Translations under genes and position numbers: made by a program
Notes under the pieces: generated by a model
What the model was told of the DNA's origin: nothing
The model's input: only the letters and a program-made list of their open reading frames with translations
The model's database searches: none
Part shown: positions 1-7,114 of the stretch, one piece after another
Position numbering within the stretch: position 1 is the stretch's first letter
How the letters are laid out: each line of letters opens with the position of its first letter
NCBI GenBank assembly: GCA_002862785.1
Contig: PKDZ01000066.1
Coordinates: 1 to 53,591, forward strand
DNA length: 53,591 nt
Direction: 5' to 3'
Origin: Flavobacteriales bacterium
GTDB taxonomy: Bacteria > Bacteroidota > Bacteroidia > Flavobacteriales_D > Sanyastnellaceae

Positions 1-1
1 G

Positions 2-133
2 GACCTCAAAAACGACCGCAACGTCCCCATCGCAGGGGGCGTCCACATCATCCATGTCGATGCCCCAGGCGTCGGCGAGAAAATCATCAAGTGGTTCGCC
101 GTCATGCGGCCCGTTGACCTCGACAATTTTTAA
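2..133 (+). CDS. C-terminal end of a large, probably secreted protein (5' truncated)
   Basis: An open frame enters from the left edge and ends at the TAA at 131-133, giving 43 residues. The visible tail reads as a beta-rich secretion-domain end with the phrases GGVHIIHVDAPGVGEK and KWFAVMRPVDLDNF. From memory, tails of this kind close large exported proteins of Flavobacteriales, often near T9SS components, but the family cannot be fixed from 43 residues. It is one of only seven genes in the window not ending in TGA. A hairpin at 142-169 follows the stop. The strand and the frame are certain enough; the function is unknown. Confidence 0.6.
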   Translation, partial: DLKNDRNVPIAGGVHIIHVDAPGVGEKIIKWFAVMRPVDLDNF

Positions 134-141
134 CGTCGGAA

Positions 142-169
142 GCCCCCCGGAAGCTCGGTTTCGGGGGGC
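142..169 (+). terminator. GC-rich hairpin after the truncated first gene
   Basis: An 11-bp stem (GCCCCCCGGAA pairing with TTTCGGGGGGC, one G-T pair) closes a 6-nt loop 8 nt after the stop codon of the first gene. No run of T follows directly, so alone it would be a weak intrinsic terminator; the second hairpin at 201-227 has the T-tract. Confidence 0.5.
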
Positions 170-200
170 AATTCCACGATTTTCGTATCTTATATTCCAC

Positions 201-227
201 GAGAGACCTCAGGGGCTCTCTTTTTTT
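201..227 (+). terminator. Hairpin with T7 tail upstream of greA: terminator or attenuator
   Basis: GAGAG at 201-205 pairs with CTCTC at 216-220, with two further C-G pairs inside after one mismatch, and is followed by seven T residues at 221-227. It lies 78 nt before the greA ATG. No promoter-like motif is visible between it and greA, while an AT-rich stretch (TATCTTATATTCC, about 187-199) lies just upstream. It therefore either ends the preceding transcript or acts as an attenuator in the greA leader. Confidence 0.45.
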
Positions 228-304
228 GGCCTCCCGCCCCATTGCAGACGCAGTGCCCGGACGGCCGAGGCCACACTCAGAAGAACCACTCAAATCCACC
301 AGTC

Positions 305-781
305 ATGGCGGACGTATCATACTACACCCCGGAAGGGTACCAGAAGCTCAAGGACGAGCTGCACCACATGAAGACCGTGGAGCGGCCGGCCATTTCCCAG
401 CAGATCGCCGAGGCCCGCGACAAGGGCGACCTCAGTGAAAATGCCGAGTACGACGCGGCCAAAGAGGCCCAGGGCATGCTCGAGGCCAAAATCTCCAAGG
501 CGGAGGCCGTCCTGGCCAATGCCCGCATCATCGACGAGTCCCAGATCGACACCTCGAAGGCGTTTATCCTCAGCCGCGTCACCATCAAACACCGCGGCAA
601 CGGCAAGGAGATGACCTACACCCTCGTCGCCGAAAACGAAGCCAACCTGGCCGAGAAGAAGATTTCCGTGGAATCCCCCATCGGCAAGGGCTTGCTCGGC
701 AAGGCACTCGGCGAAATCGCTGACATCCAGACCCCGGGCGGCATCGTCCAATTCGAGGTCGTCAAGATCGAACGCGGCTGA
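305..781 (+). CDS. greA: Transcription elongation factor GreA
   Basis: GreA rescues backtracked RNA polymerase by stimulating transcript cleavage through the secondary channel. The ATG at 305 gives 158 residues, exactly the usual family length; an in-frame start at 242 would add 21 non-homologous residues. The N-terminal coiled-coil carries the acidic tip GDLSENAEYDAAKE at residues 41-54, and the C-terminal FKBP-like domain includes the SPIGKGLLGK stretch and the ending GGIVQFEVVKIE. The HIT gene follows 19 nt downstream and is probably co-transcribed. A hairpin with a T-tract in the leader (201-227) may influence expression. Confidence 0.96.
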   Translation: MADVSYYTPEGYQKLKDELHHMKTVERPAISQQIAEARDKGDLSENAEYDAAKEAQGMLEAKISKAEAVLANARIIDESQIDTSKAFILSRVTIKHRGNGKEMTYTLVAENEANLAEKKISVESPIGKGLLGKALGEIADIQTPGGIVQFEVVKIERG

Positions 782-800
782 CCGCGGACACCCCTCCATC

Positions 801-1190
801 ATGCCCAGCATCTTCAGCCTCATCGTGGCCGGCGACATCCCCTGCCACAAGATTGCCGAGGACGACCGCTTCCTCGCCTTCCTTGACATCCAACCCCTCG
901 CCGAGGGCCACACGCTGGTCATCCCCAAACTGGAGGTCGATCGCTTCTTTGACCTGCCCGACAACTTGCTGCGCGACATCAACCTGTTTGCCCGCGATGT
1001 CGCCCTCCAACTCGAGCGGGCAATCCCCTGCCAACGCGTGGGCGTGGCCGTCATCGGCCTCGAGGTCCCGCACGCGCACGTGCACCTTATCCCGCTCAAC
1101 GGCGTCGCCGACATCAACTTCGAGCGCCCCAAACTGGACGTCAGCCAAGACGATTTGGCCGCCACCGCCGCCAAAATCCGACAGGCCTGA
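801..1190 (+). CDS. HIT family nucleotide hydrolase/transferase
   Basis: A 129-residue member of the histidine triad superfamily, which hydrolyses or transfers nucleotidyl groups of AMP-lysine or dinucleoside polyphosphate type substrates. The defining triad is HAHVHLIP at residues 91-98 (H91, H93, H95). The N-terminal signature region, SIFSLIVAGDIPCHKIAEDD followed by LAFLDIQPLAEGHTLVIPK, is typical of bacterial HINT-type proteins. Length is within the usual 110-140 residues. It sits 19 nt after greA and ends next to the stop of the convergent ddl gene (stop codons at 1188-1190 and 1191-1193, no gap). The exact physiological substrate is not predictable. Confidence 0.93.
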   Translation: MPSIFSLIVAGDIPCHKIAEDDRFLAFLDIQPLAEGHTLVIPKLEVDRFFDLPDNLLRDINLFARDVALQLERAIPCQRVGVAVIGLEVPHAHVHLIPLNGVADINFERPKLDVSQDDLAATAAKIRQA

Positions 1191-2201
1191 TCACCCGCGC
1201 GCCAAGGCGTCGTCGATCAAGAGGCTGATCAGCTCGGTAGGGGACAACCCCACCTCTCGCGCCTGTTGCGGGATGACGCTCATTTCCGAGAATCCTGGCA
1301 CCGTGTTGACCTCCACGATGTGAGGAGTGCCATTGTGGTTGATGAAGTCCACACGGGCCATTCCTCGGCAATCGAGGTCCTGATACACCTGCACGGAGAG
1401 CGCCTGAATGCGCCGGGTCATCGCGGCATCCAAGTCCGCCGGCGTCACTTCGCGGCTTTTGCCTTCGTACTTGGCCGCATAATCGAAGAACGCGTTGTCC
1501 GTGATGATCTCCGTGACCGGGAGGAACCGAGGAGCTCCGCCGGGTGAAGAAGGAATGACACCACAGGTGAATTCCCGGCCGTCCAAGAAGCCTTCGACCA
1601 TGACGGCTTCACTCGCTTCGAATCCAGCCTCGAATGCAGCCTGAAATTCACTGGCATGCTCCACCCTCGTCACGCCGATGCTCGAACCGCTCTCGCACGC
1701 CTTGACGAAACAGGGGAACCCAAAGTCTGCCGCCAATTCAGGCGCGATCTCCTCCAGTCGATCGAGCACATCGCGGTGAAAGATGCGCGACGGAGCCACA
1801 GGGAGCCCCATGCTGGACAGCAGTGCCGTCGTCCAAGCCTTGTGGTGGCCGATCGCCAGGGTGCGGGGCGAAGAAGCAGTATAGGGCATGCCCAGCAGCT
1901 CAAAATAGGCACTGAGTCTGCCGTCCTCACCGGGCGTGCCATGCACCATTTCAAAGACGGCATCAAAACCGTGCACCACACCCTCTCCATCCGTCCAAGT
2001 AAAAGCGCCCGCATCCATGGGATGACGCTGTCCGGGCTCTGGCTCAGCAAACCACCCATCGGGTTCGATGTGGACCAGGGTGGGCATGAATCGAGAGTGG
2101 TCCATGTGCTTCACCACCATGGCGGCGCTCTTGCGGCTGATCTCGGCTTCTCCAGAGAACCCGCCGCACGTCACCGCAATCTGCTTGACCTGCTGGCTCA
2201 T
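1191..2201 (-). CDS. ddl: D-alanine--D-alanine ligase
   Basis: An ATP-grasp ligase joining two D-alanines for peptidoglycan precursor synthesis in the cytoplasm; 336 residues, slightly longer than the typical 305-330. Visible motifs are the N-terminal GGFSGEAEISRKSA, HGTPGEDG at 87-94, the phosphate-loop region ESGSSIGV, the ATP-grasp segment VEGFLDGREFTCGVI and the C-terminal metal/active-site segment VEVNTVPGFSEMS at 296-308. I chose the ATG at 2201 because it matches the family N-terminus and because the promoter-like TACTTTGG ends exactly 4 nt before it; an open extension to 2444 has no homology. It lies 22 nt downstream of the BNR protein gene, so it may be served both by its own promoter and by read-through. 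Confidence 0.95.
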   Translation of the reverse strand: MSQQVKQIAVTCGGFSGEAEISRKSAAMVVKHMDHSRFMPTLVHIEPDGWFAEPEPGQRHPMDAGAFTWTDGEGVVHGFDAVFEMVHGTPGEDGRLSAYFELLGMPYTASSPRTLAIGHHKAWTTALLSSMGLPVAPSRIFHRDVLDRLEEIAPELAADFGFPCFVKACESGSSIGVTRVEHASEFQAAFEAGFEASEAVMVEGFLDGREFTCGVIPSSPGGAPRFLPVTEIITDNAFFDYAAKYEGKSREVTPADLDAAMTRRIQALSVQVYQDLDCRGMARVDFINHNGTPHIVEVNTVPGFSEMSVIPQQAREVGLSPTELISLLIDDALARG

Positions 2202-2205
2202 GATG

Positions 2206-2213
2206 CCAAAGTA
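2206..2213 (-). promoter_or_regulatory. Putative -7 promoter element of ddl
   Basis: TACTTTGG on the minus strand matches the Bacteroidota TAnnTTTG element except at the last two positions, and its end is 4 nt from the ddl ATG, which would put the transcription start on the start codon. Confidence 0.45.
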
Positions 2214-2223
2214 GCCGGCGGGT

Positions 2224-3519
2224 TCACTGCTCGTCGATGAGCGCAGTCCAGATGCCCTGAAGGCCTTGTTCATTGCGCGTCCAAATGGGCCGAACACGGC
2301 CTCCGTAGGCGCTGATGTTGTTGTAGTCGCCGAAAAAGCCTTCGGGGGAAGGGACGAATGGGGACTCGCTGACGCGGCGATTGGCGAAGTGGAGGCCCCC
2401 ATTGGTGGACGTCGCCACATACACATGCGTTGCCGTACGCTCACTCATGCGTCGGTCGTAGAAGACAATGTGAACAAAGCCCGTGACTGGATCTACCGTC
2501 ATCCATGTGAAAAATTGGTGCTTGCCTGGCGGGTCGTTGTTGACCCGAACCGGCTCTGACCACGTCTTGCCTTTGTCATCCGACCAGATGATCCAGACGT
2601 CGGTGTCGTGGGGTCCGTTGCGCTGATCTGCCCAATTCACATAGACCCGACCCGCATGGACGCCCCCACGGGCCACACCGGTGACCGGCATGCCATTGGC
2701 TCGACCTATCCCCGGAATCATGTGGTCCCACCCTCCGATGATGTCCGCGATGTACTGCTCATAGGGGCGGAACGTCGCTCCGGCATCCTCGCTGACGTTC
2801 CACCGGATGTGCTCTCCGTAAGCCCACGCCACGCCCAGCGTCATCTCGTCAATCCACGCGGGCACTGCCCCCTCCACGGTGCTGTCGCCGTCGAGACAAT
2901 TGCCTTGCATCGCACTCACCCGCACCGGGTCGCTCCAATCCTTGGCCTTGCGGTCAGAAGTGCTGCAGAGGATGCGCGTGCTGTCCGTCTCGAGCTCACT
3001 TCCGTAGTGGTCGAATTCCGTCCAGCAGATGGCGAGCTTGTCGCCTGACGGGCTCACCGCCAGCCATTCCTTGTCCTGGTCCTTGGCGCCATTGAGGCCC
3101 ACTCCCGCGCCCTTGTTCCATTTCTTGCCGCCCTTGCTCGCCTTGCTGTGCTGGACGACAATGCGGTCGAGGAGCGCCTCCGTCTCCCAGCCCTTCCCAT
3201 CGGGGTTGCTGAGGTGAGCGTAGTAGAAATCGCCCTGAGGTCCCGCCACCACACACGGGTCTCCAAAGACACCGTCCTTGGCCTTCAGCCGGTCTCGACT
3301 CCACGTCTTTCCCGCATCCTCACTCACATAGACGTAGTCTAGCACCGCCCCAGCCACCACGCGGTCCGGATTCGTCGGGTCGATGGCAATGGACGGCTCA
3401 CAAGGGGCATATCCCAGCGGCTCCTGTCCGGCCACATGAATCTGCACGTTGGTCGGCACTTTCATCTGGCCAAGGGCCAATAGCGGCAGGAATAAACAAG
3501 TCAACAGAAATGGGCGCAT
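2224..3519 (-). CDS. Secreted BNR/sialidase-fold repeat protein
   Basis: A 431-residue protein with a short signal peptide (MRPFLLTCLFLPLLALGQ, likely cleaved after residue 17 or 18). It carries several Asp-box motifs of the sialidase/BNR six-bladed propeller: SEDAGKTWS near the N-terminus, SEDAGATF in the middle and SDDKGKTWSEP, plus the phrases YVNWADQRNG and IVFYDRRMS common in exported exo-alpha-sialidase-like proteins. I cannot identify the full catalytic set (arginine triad, Tyr/Glu pair) of true sialidases, so enzyme activity is uncertain. There is no visible T9SS C-terminal domain, so it may be periplasmic or leave the cell by another route. It lies 3 nt after the fur-family gene, within the hemB operon. 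Confidence 0.75.
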   Translation of the reverse strand: MRPFLLTCLFLPLLALGQMKVPTNVQIHVAGQEPLGYAPCEPSIAIDPTNPDRVVAGAVLDYVYVSEDAGKTWSRDRLKAKDGVFGDPCVVAGPQGDFYYAHLSNPDGKGWETEALLDRIVVQHSKASKGGKKWNKGAGVGLNGAKDQDKEWLAVSPSGDKLAICWTEFDHYGSELETDSTRILCSTSDRKAKDWSDPVRVSAMQGNCLDGDSTVEGAVPAWIDEMTLGVAWAYGEHIRWNVSEDAGATFRPYEQYIADIIGGWDHMIPGIGRANGMPVTGVARGGVHAGRVYVNWADQRNGPHDTDVWIIWSDDKGKTWSEPVRVNNDPPGKHQFFTWMTVDPVTGFVHIVFYDRRMSERTATHVYVATSTNGGLHFANRRVSESPFVPSPEGFFGDYNNISAYGGRVRPIWTRNEQGLQGIWTALIDEQ

Positions 3520-3522
3520 GGG

Positions 3523-3963
3523 TCAGTTCTTCTTGCGGGCGTAGATGTGCAGGGCGTGGTGGAGAATCTCGATGCCGAAATGGTCTTCGAGGGTCGCCTT
3601 GATCTGCTGAATCCGAGGATCGCAGAATTCCAACACCTCCCCGCTGTCGAGGATGATGTGATCGTGCTGGCGGGCGGGATATCCCGGCTCATATTGGCTC
3701 TGCTCCCCGAAGCGATGCTTGCGGACGAGGCCCGCCTCCAAGAACAGCTCGATGGTGTTGTACAAGGTTGCCCGGCTGACCTTGGCGCCGCGCTGCTTCA
3801 TCCGGTCCAGCAGGGTGTCCACGTCGAAATGCCCCCCGGCCGCGTAGATCTCCTCCAACACGGCGAAGCGCTCCGGCGTCTTGCGGTGCCCCCCCTCAGC
3901 GAGGAAGCCTTCGAGGCGCTCCCGCACCTCTTCCAACAAATCCGGCGTCGCAGGATCAGCCAT
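3523..3963 (-). CDS. Fur family transcriptional regulator
   Basis: A 146-residue metal- or peroxide-sensing repressor of the Fur/PerR/Zur family. The winged helix includes SRATLYNTIELFLEAGLVRK at about 63-82, and the dimerisation domain contains the metal ligands QHDHIIL (H100, H102). The CxxC structural zinc motif that follows HDH in many family members is replaced by DSGEVLEFC, as I recall from several Bacteroidota Fur proteins. The ATG at 3963 lies inside the end of hemB (stop at 3956-3958), so the two genes are translationally coupled. The heme gene and the His-rich lipoprotein upstream suggest an iron- or zinc-related regulon, but Fur, PerR and Zur cannot be separated from sequence alone. 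Confidence 0.92.
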   Translation of the reverse strand: MADPATPDLLEEVRERLEGFLAEGGHRKTPERFAVLEEIYAAGGHFDVDTLLDRMKQRGAKVSRATLYNTIELFLEAGLVRKHRFGEQSQYEPGYPARQHDHIILDSGEVLEFCDPRIQQIKATLEDHFGIEILHHALHIYARKKN

Positions 3964-4960
3964 GCTGGGCCTTGTACCACGCCGCGTAGTCCGGCGCGAA
4001 GTAGGTGAGGATGATGTCCGCTCCGGCGCGGCGAATGGCCCCGAGGACCTCCAGCATGCCGGCCTCGGCATCAAGGAATCCCGCTGCGGCGCCCGCCTTG
4101 ACAAGCGCGTACTCGCCGCTGACGTTGTACGCTGCCACCGGCAGGGCTGTGTGCTCCTTGACCGCCCGAATGACATCGAGGTAAGCCAAGGCCGGCTTCA
4201 CCATCACGATGTCCGCGCCTTCCATCTCGTCGAATTCGAGCTCACGCAGCGCCTCGGCCACGTTGGCGGGGTCCATCTGATACGTCTTCTTGTCCCCCGA
4301 CTTTGGGGCGCTGTCGAGCGCATCCCGGAACGGACCGTAAAAGGCACTCGCGTACTTGGCGGTGTAGGCGAGGATGCCGGTCTCGTGGTATCCGTTCTCA
4401 TCCAGCGCCTCACGAATGACCCCGATGCGGCCGTCCATCATGTCGCTCGGGCCGATCCAATCGAATCCAGCCTGCGCCTGCGCCACGGACATCCGGGCCA
4501 GGATGGGCAGAGTCGCCTCATTGTCAATGCGACCTTCCTCCGTCACCACCCCATCATGCCCGTCTGAGCTGTAGGGGTCCATGGCCACATCACTCATCAG
4601 GCTGCACTCAGGAAAGCGCTCTTTGACGTTGCGGGCAATACGCAGATAAAAATTGTCGTCGGCCCAACTGTGGCTTGCCGTCTTGTCCTTCAGGTGCTCC
4701 TCCACCGCCGGGAAGAGGCAGAAGTTGCGGATGCCCAAATTCCAGGAGCGCTCAATCTCGGCGAGCAACTTGTCTTCGCTGAGTCTGGCCATGCCGGGCA
4801 GGGTGCCAATGGGGTCCTCGATGCCGGCGCCGTCCACGCAAAACAGCGGGTAAATGAGCTGCTCGGGGTGAAGCCGGGTCTCGCGCGCCAAACCGCGGAT
4901 GGCCGCATTGCGGCGGTTGCGCCGCGGACGCGACGGCTGGAAGGGCAGCATGTCCTCCAT
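3956..4960 (-). CDS. hemB: Porphobilinogen synthase (5-aminolevulinate dehydratase)
   Basis: Condenses two 5-aminolevulinate molecules to porphobilinogen in heme synthesis. With the ATG at 4960 it has 334 residues, the normal length. The Schiff-base lysines are in LAYTAKYASAFYGPFRDA (K202) and MVKPALAYLD (K255). The metal loop is DVAMDPYSSDGHDG (125-138): cysteines of the zinc-type enzymes are absent and replaced by aspartates, which marks the magnesium-type, non-zinc subclass. The start shares its A with the TGA of the upstream lipoprotein (TGATG), which decides for 4960 over the GTG at 4963; the 3' end overlaps the fur-family gene by 8 nt. Confidence 0.96.
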   Translation of the reverse strand: MEDMLPFQPSRPRRNRRNAAIRGLARETRLHPEQLIYPLFCVDGAGIEDPIGTLPGMARLSEDKLLAEIERSWNLGIRNFCLFPAVEEHLKDKTASHSWADDNFYLRIARNVKERFPECSLMSDVAMDPYSSDGHDGVVTEEGRIDNEATLPILARMSVAQAQAGFDWIGPSDMMDGRIGVIREALDENGYHETGILAYTAKYASAFYGPFRDALDSAPKSGDKKTYQMDPANVAEALRELEFDEMEGADIVMVKPALAYLDVIRAVKEHTALPVAAYNVSGEYALVKAGAAAGFLDAEAGMLEVLGAIRRAGADIILTYFAPDYAAWYKAQHG

Positions 4961-5457
4961 CACTCGGTGGCGCGATCGAAATCGGCCCGGAGGCTGTCGA
5001 GCGCAGCCAACAATGCCTGCTGAATCTCGAGGATCTCCTCGTCGCTCAAGCCGTCGGGCAACGTGGCGCCATGGTCGTGGCTGTGGTCATGACCGTGATC
5101 GTGACCGGCGTGGTCTCCATGATCATGGCCTTCGTGACTGTGGTCGTGGGTGCAGGCCTGGCCCGGAATCTCCATGACGGTCTCCGACCAGTCGTGGAAA
5201 CGAACATCAATGCGGTCGAGCTTGCCCTCGAGCTTGGCGAGCTGCGCAGCGAGCAGGGTGTCGCCGGCCACCATCGCGGAATCAATCTGGCCCTCGAGGG
5301 GTTCCATGGCGTCGAGAATGGCATCGTGCAGCTCACCGCTGATGCGGGTCAACTGCTCGTGAACGGCCTTGGCCTCCGTCATGGAGGCACTCTCCTGCGG
5401 ATCGCCGCAAGACGCCAACAGCGCCACGGCACACAGTCCAAGAATGCATTGCTTCAT
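4960..5457 (-). CDS. Histidine-rich lipoprotein, probable metal-binding
   Basis: A 165-residue predicted lipoprotein: MKQCILGLCAVALLASCGDP gives a lipobox LASC with C17 as the lipidated residue. A helical region (about 25-95) is followed by a histidine/aspartate-rich segment built from HDHSHEGHDHGDHAGHDHG and HDHSHDHG, then an acidic helical tail. His-rich clusters of this form usually bind zinc, nickel, copper or cobalt; which metal is not readable. It is the first gene of a coupled run with hemB (TGATG overlap) and the fur-family gene. I reject an open extension to 5622, because the promoter-like TAATTTCA ends 5 nt before this ATG and because the lipobox needs this start. No named family recognised. 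Confidence 0.8.
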   Translation of the reverse strand: MKQCILGLCAVALLASCGDPQESASMTEAKAVHEQLTRISGELHDAILDAMEPLEGQIDSAMVAGDTLLAAQLAKLEGKLDRIDVRFHDWSETVMEIPGQACTHDHSHEGHDHGDHAGHDHGHDHSHDHGATLPDGLSDEEILEIQQALLAALDSLRADFDRATE

Positions 5458-5462
5458 GCACG

Positions 5463-5470
5463 TGAAATTA
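5463..5470 (-). promoter_or_regulatory. Putative -7 element of the His-rich lipoprotein operon, overlapping the yidD stop
   Basis: TAATTTCA on the minus strand, 5 nt before the lipoprotein ATG. Its first three bases are the TAA stop codon of yidD (5468-5470). Confidence 0.5.
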
Positions 5471-5740
5471 GCCCGCATCCTCGGGCTGACCGCCCCCTTC
5501 ACCCTTCTTGGGTCGGAGCGGCACGGGATCATGGCCTGACGTGCCCCACGGATGGCACTTGGCGATGCGCTTCGCCCCCATCCATACGCCGCGAAGTGGG
5601 CCCCATTCGCGCAGCGCTTCAATCATGTACGCTGAGCATGTCGGCTGATGACGGCAATTGCTGCCGAGCCACGGCGAAATCAGGACCTGGTAGCCCCGCA
5701 CGAGAACGATGAAGACCGCCGAAAGGGCGCGGCCGATCAT
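5468..5740 (-). CDS. yidD: Membrane protein insertion efficiency factor YidD
   Basis: A 90-residue member of the small YidD family, which assists YidC/Sec-dependent insertion of inner-membrane proteins. The family signature is complete: YQVLISPWLGSNCRHQPTCS (three conserved cysteines around CRxxPTCSxY) and the C-terminal AKRIAKCHPWG followed by GHDPVP. An amphipathic N-terminal helix (IGRALSAVFIVLVRGY) fits membrane attachment. It overlaps the end of folA by an ATGA junction (start 5740, folA stop 5737-5739). In many bacteria this gene lies next to rpmH and yidC; here it is instead in a thyA-folA operon, while rpmH is 25 kb away. Its TAA stop is also the start of the next promoter motif. Confidence 0.95.
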   Translation of the reverse strand: MIGRALSAVFIVLVRGYQVLISPWLGSNCRHQPTCSAYMIEALREWGPLRGVWMGAKRIAKCHPWGTSGHDPVPLRPKKGEGGGQPEDAG

Positions 5741-6285
5741 GAAGCCGGGGCTTCCAAGGCCACGCGGTCGTAGCGGCGCACTTCGAAGGGCGATTCGTTG
5801 CGCGCGTCGGCGACATGGCGGAACAGCGGCTGGGCCTTCCATTGGGCCTCGACGAATTCCGGGAAATGCGTGTCGCCGTCGTAGTCGCGCTCCACGTGGG
5901 TGATGTACATCGTGTCGACCACGCCAGCCTCCAAGGCCAACCGGTAAATCTGGGCCCCGCCAATGATGAACGCCTCCTCCTCACCGGCCTCCCGCGCCAC
6001 TTCCAGCGCGGCATCGAGGGAAGTCAAGCACGTCGCACCCTCGGACGCATAGGCAGCATCCCGCGACAGCACGATGTTGGGGCGGCCTGGTAGCGGACGG
6101 AACCGCTCGGGGATGCTCTCCCAATTCTTCCGGCCCATGATCACATGGTGGCCCTTCGTTGTTGCTTTGAAAAAGGCCATGTCGTCGCGCAACGTCCAGA
6201 TCAGGTCGTTGTCCTTGCCGATGACGCCATTGGCCGCAACCGCCACAATGAGGGAGACGCGCATGGTGCAAAGATGGGCTGTCAT
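5737..6285 (-). CDS. folA: Dihydrofolate reductase
   Basis: Reduces dihydrofolate to tetrahydrofolate with NADPH. Conserved blocks are SLIVAVAANGVIGKDNDLIW, the helix with LRDDMAFFKATT, the NADPH-binding HHVIMGRKNWESIPERFRPL and AFIIGGAQIYRLAL, and the C-terminal Y-ITHV and DTHFPEF segments. The ATG at 6285 gives 182 residues and forms a TGATG overlap with the thyA stop; an inner ATG at 6264 gives 175 residues and a more typical N-terminus (MRVSLIVAV). I list the coupled start, but the inner one is plausible. It is co-transcribed with thyA, which produces the dihydrofolate that this enzyme recycles. Confidence 0.95.
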   Translation of the reverse strand: MTAHLCTMRVSLIVAVAANGVIGKDNDLIWTLRDDMAFFKATTKGHHVIMGRKNWESIPERFRPLPGRPNIVLSRDAAYASEGATCLTSLDAALEVAREAGEEEAFIIGGAQIYRLALEAGVVDTMYITHVERDYDGDTHFPEFVEAQWKAQPLFRHVADARNESPFEVRRYDRVALEAPAS

Positions 6286-7079
6286 CAGACGCTGACGAGC
6301 GCCTTGATGTGCGGGTGGGGGTCGTAATTGACCAGCTCGAAATCCTCGTAGCGGAAGGCGAAGAGGTCCTTCACGTCGGGGTTGATCCGCATGGTGGGCA
6401 GCGCTCGCGGTTCACGGGTGAGTTGCTCGCGCGCCTGGTCGATGTGGTTCATGTAGAGGTGAACGTCCCCGAAGGTGTGGACGAAATCCCCCGGCTCGAG
6501 GTCGCACACCTGCGCCATCATCATGGTCAGCAGCGCGTAAGAGCTGATGTTGAACGGCACGCCAAGGAAGGTGTCTGCCGAGCGCTGGTAGAGCTGACAA
6601 TTCAGCCGGCCATCCTGCACGTGGAATTGGAACAAGCAATGGCACGGCGGCAACGCCATCTCCTCGATGAACGAGGGATTCCAAGCGCTGACCACATGGC
6701 GGCGGCTGTAGGGGTTGGCCTTGAGCCGCTCGACGAGGTCGACAATCTGGTCGGTGCTGCCGCCATTCGGGTTGGGCCACGACCGCCACTGGTAGCCGTA
6801 GACAGGCCCGAGATTGCCGTTTTCATCGGCCCATTCATCCCAAATGCGGACTCCGTTTTCCTTGAGGTAAGCGATGTTGGTGTCGCCTTGCAGGAACCAC
6901 AGGAGCTCGTGAATGATGCTGCGCAGGTGCAGCTTCTTGGTGGTCAGAACGGGAAACCCTTCGGAGAGGTCGAACCGCATTTGGTGACCGAACAGGCCGA
7001 GGGTGCCGGTCCCTGTGCGGTCGGGACGTTCCTTGCCCTCGTCGAGGAGCTTTTGCAACAGGTCGAGATACTGGCGCAT
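6285..7079 (-). CDS. thyA: Thymidylate synthase ThyA
   Basis: Methylates dUMP to dTMP using methylene-tetrahydrofolate. The 264 residues equal the length of the E. coli enzyme, and the catalytic cysteine falls at the same place, C146 in [12 protein letters not shown]. Other signatures are [11 protein letters not shown] near the N-terminus, the substrate-binding [18 protein letters not shown] and the [17 protein letters not shown] block. It heads the thyA-folA-yidD set. The promoter-like TACCTTCG is 4 nt before the ATG, so the transcript is predicted to be leaderless. Confidence 0.98.
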   Translation of the reverse strand: MRQYLDLLQKLLDEGKERPDRTGTGTLGLFGHQMRFDLSEGFPVLTTKKLHLRSIIHELLWFLQGDTNIAYLKENGVRIWDEWADENGNLGPVYGYQWRSWPNPNGGSTDQIVDLVERLKANPYSRRHVVSAWNPSFIEEMALPPCHCLFQFHVQDGRLNCQLYQRSADTFLGVPFNISSYALLTMMMAQVCDLEPGDFVHTFGDVHLYMNHIDQAREQLTREPRALPTMRINPDVKDLFAFRYEDFELVNYDPHPHIKALVSV

Positions 7080-7083
7080 GACC

Positions 7084-7091
7084 CGAAGGTA
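7084..7091 (-). promoter_or_regulatory. Putative -7 element of thyA
   Basis: TACCTTCG on the minus strand, one base from TAnnTTTG, 4 nt before the thyA ATG, in the 35-nt gap after purK. Confidence 0.5.
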
Positions 7092-7114
7092 GCGGGTGGG
7101 CCGGGCCGTTCAGC

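Noticed and set aside
2224-3519. Naming the BNR protein a true sialidase
   Set aside because: Asp-boxes are present, but the catalytic arginine triad and Tyr/Glu pair could not be located by eye.
5050-5155. Short tandem-like DNA pattern of catgg/tgatc/tggtc units, at first suggesting a repeat array
   Set aside because: It is the coding sequence of the histidine/aspartate-rich segment of the lipoprotein; codon repetition explains it, and there are no equal spacers as in CRISPR.
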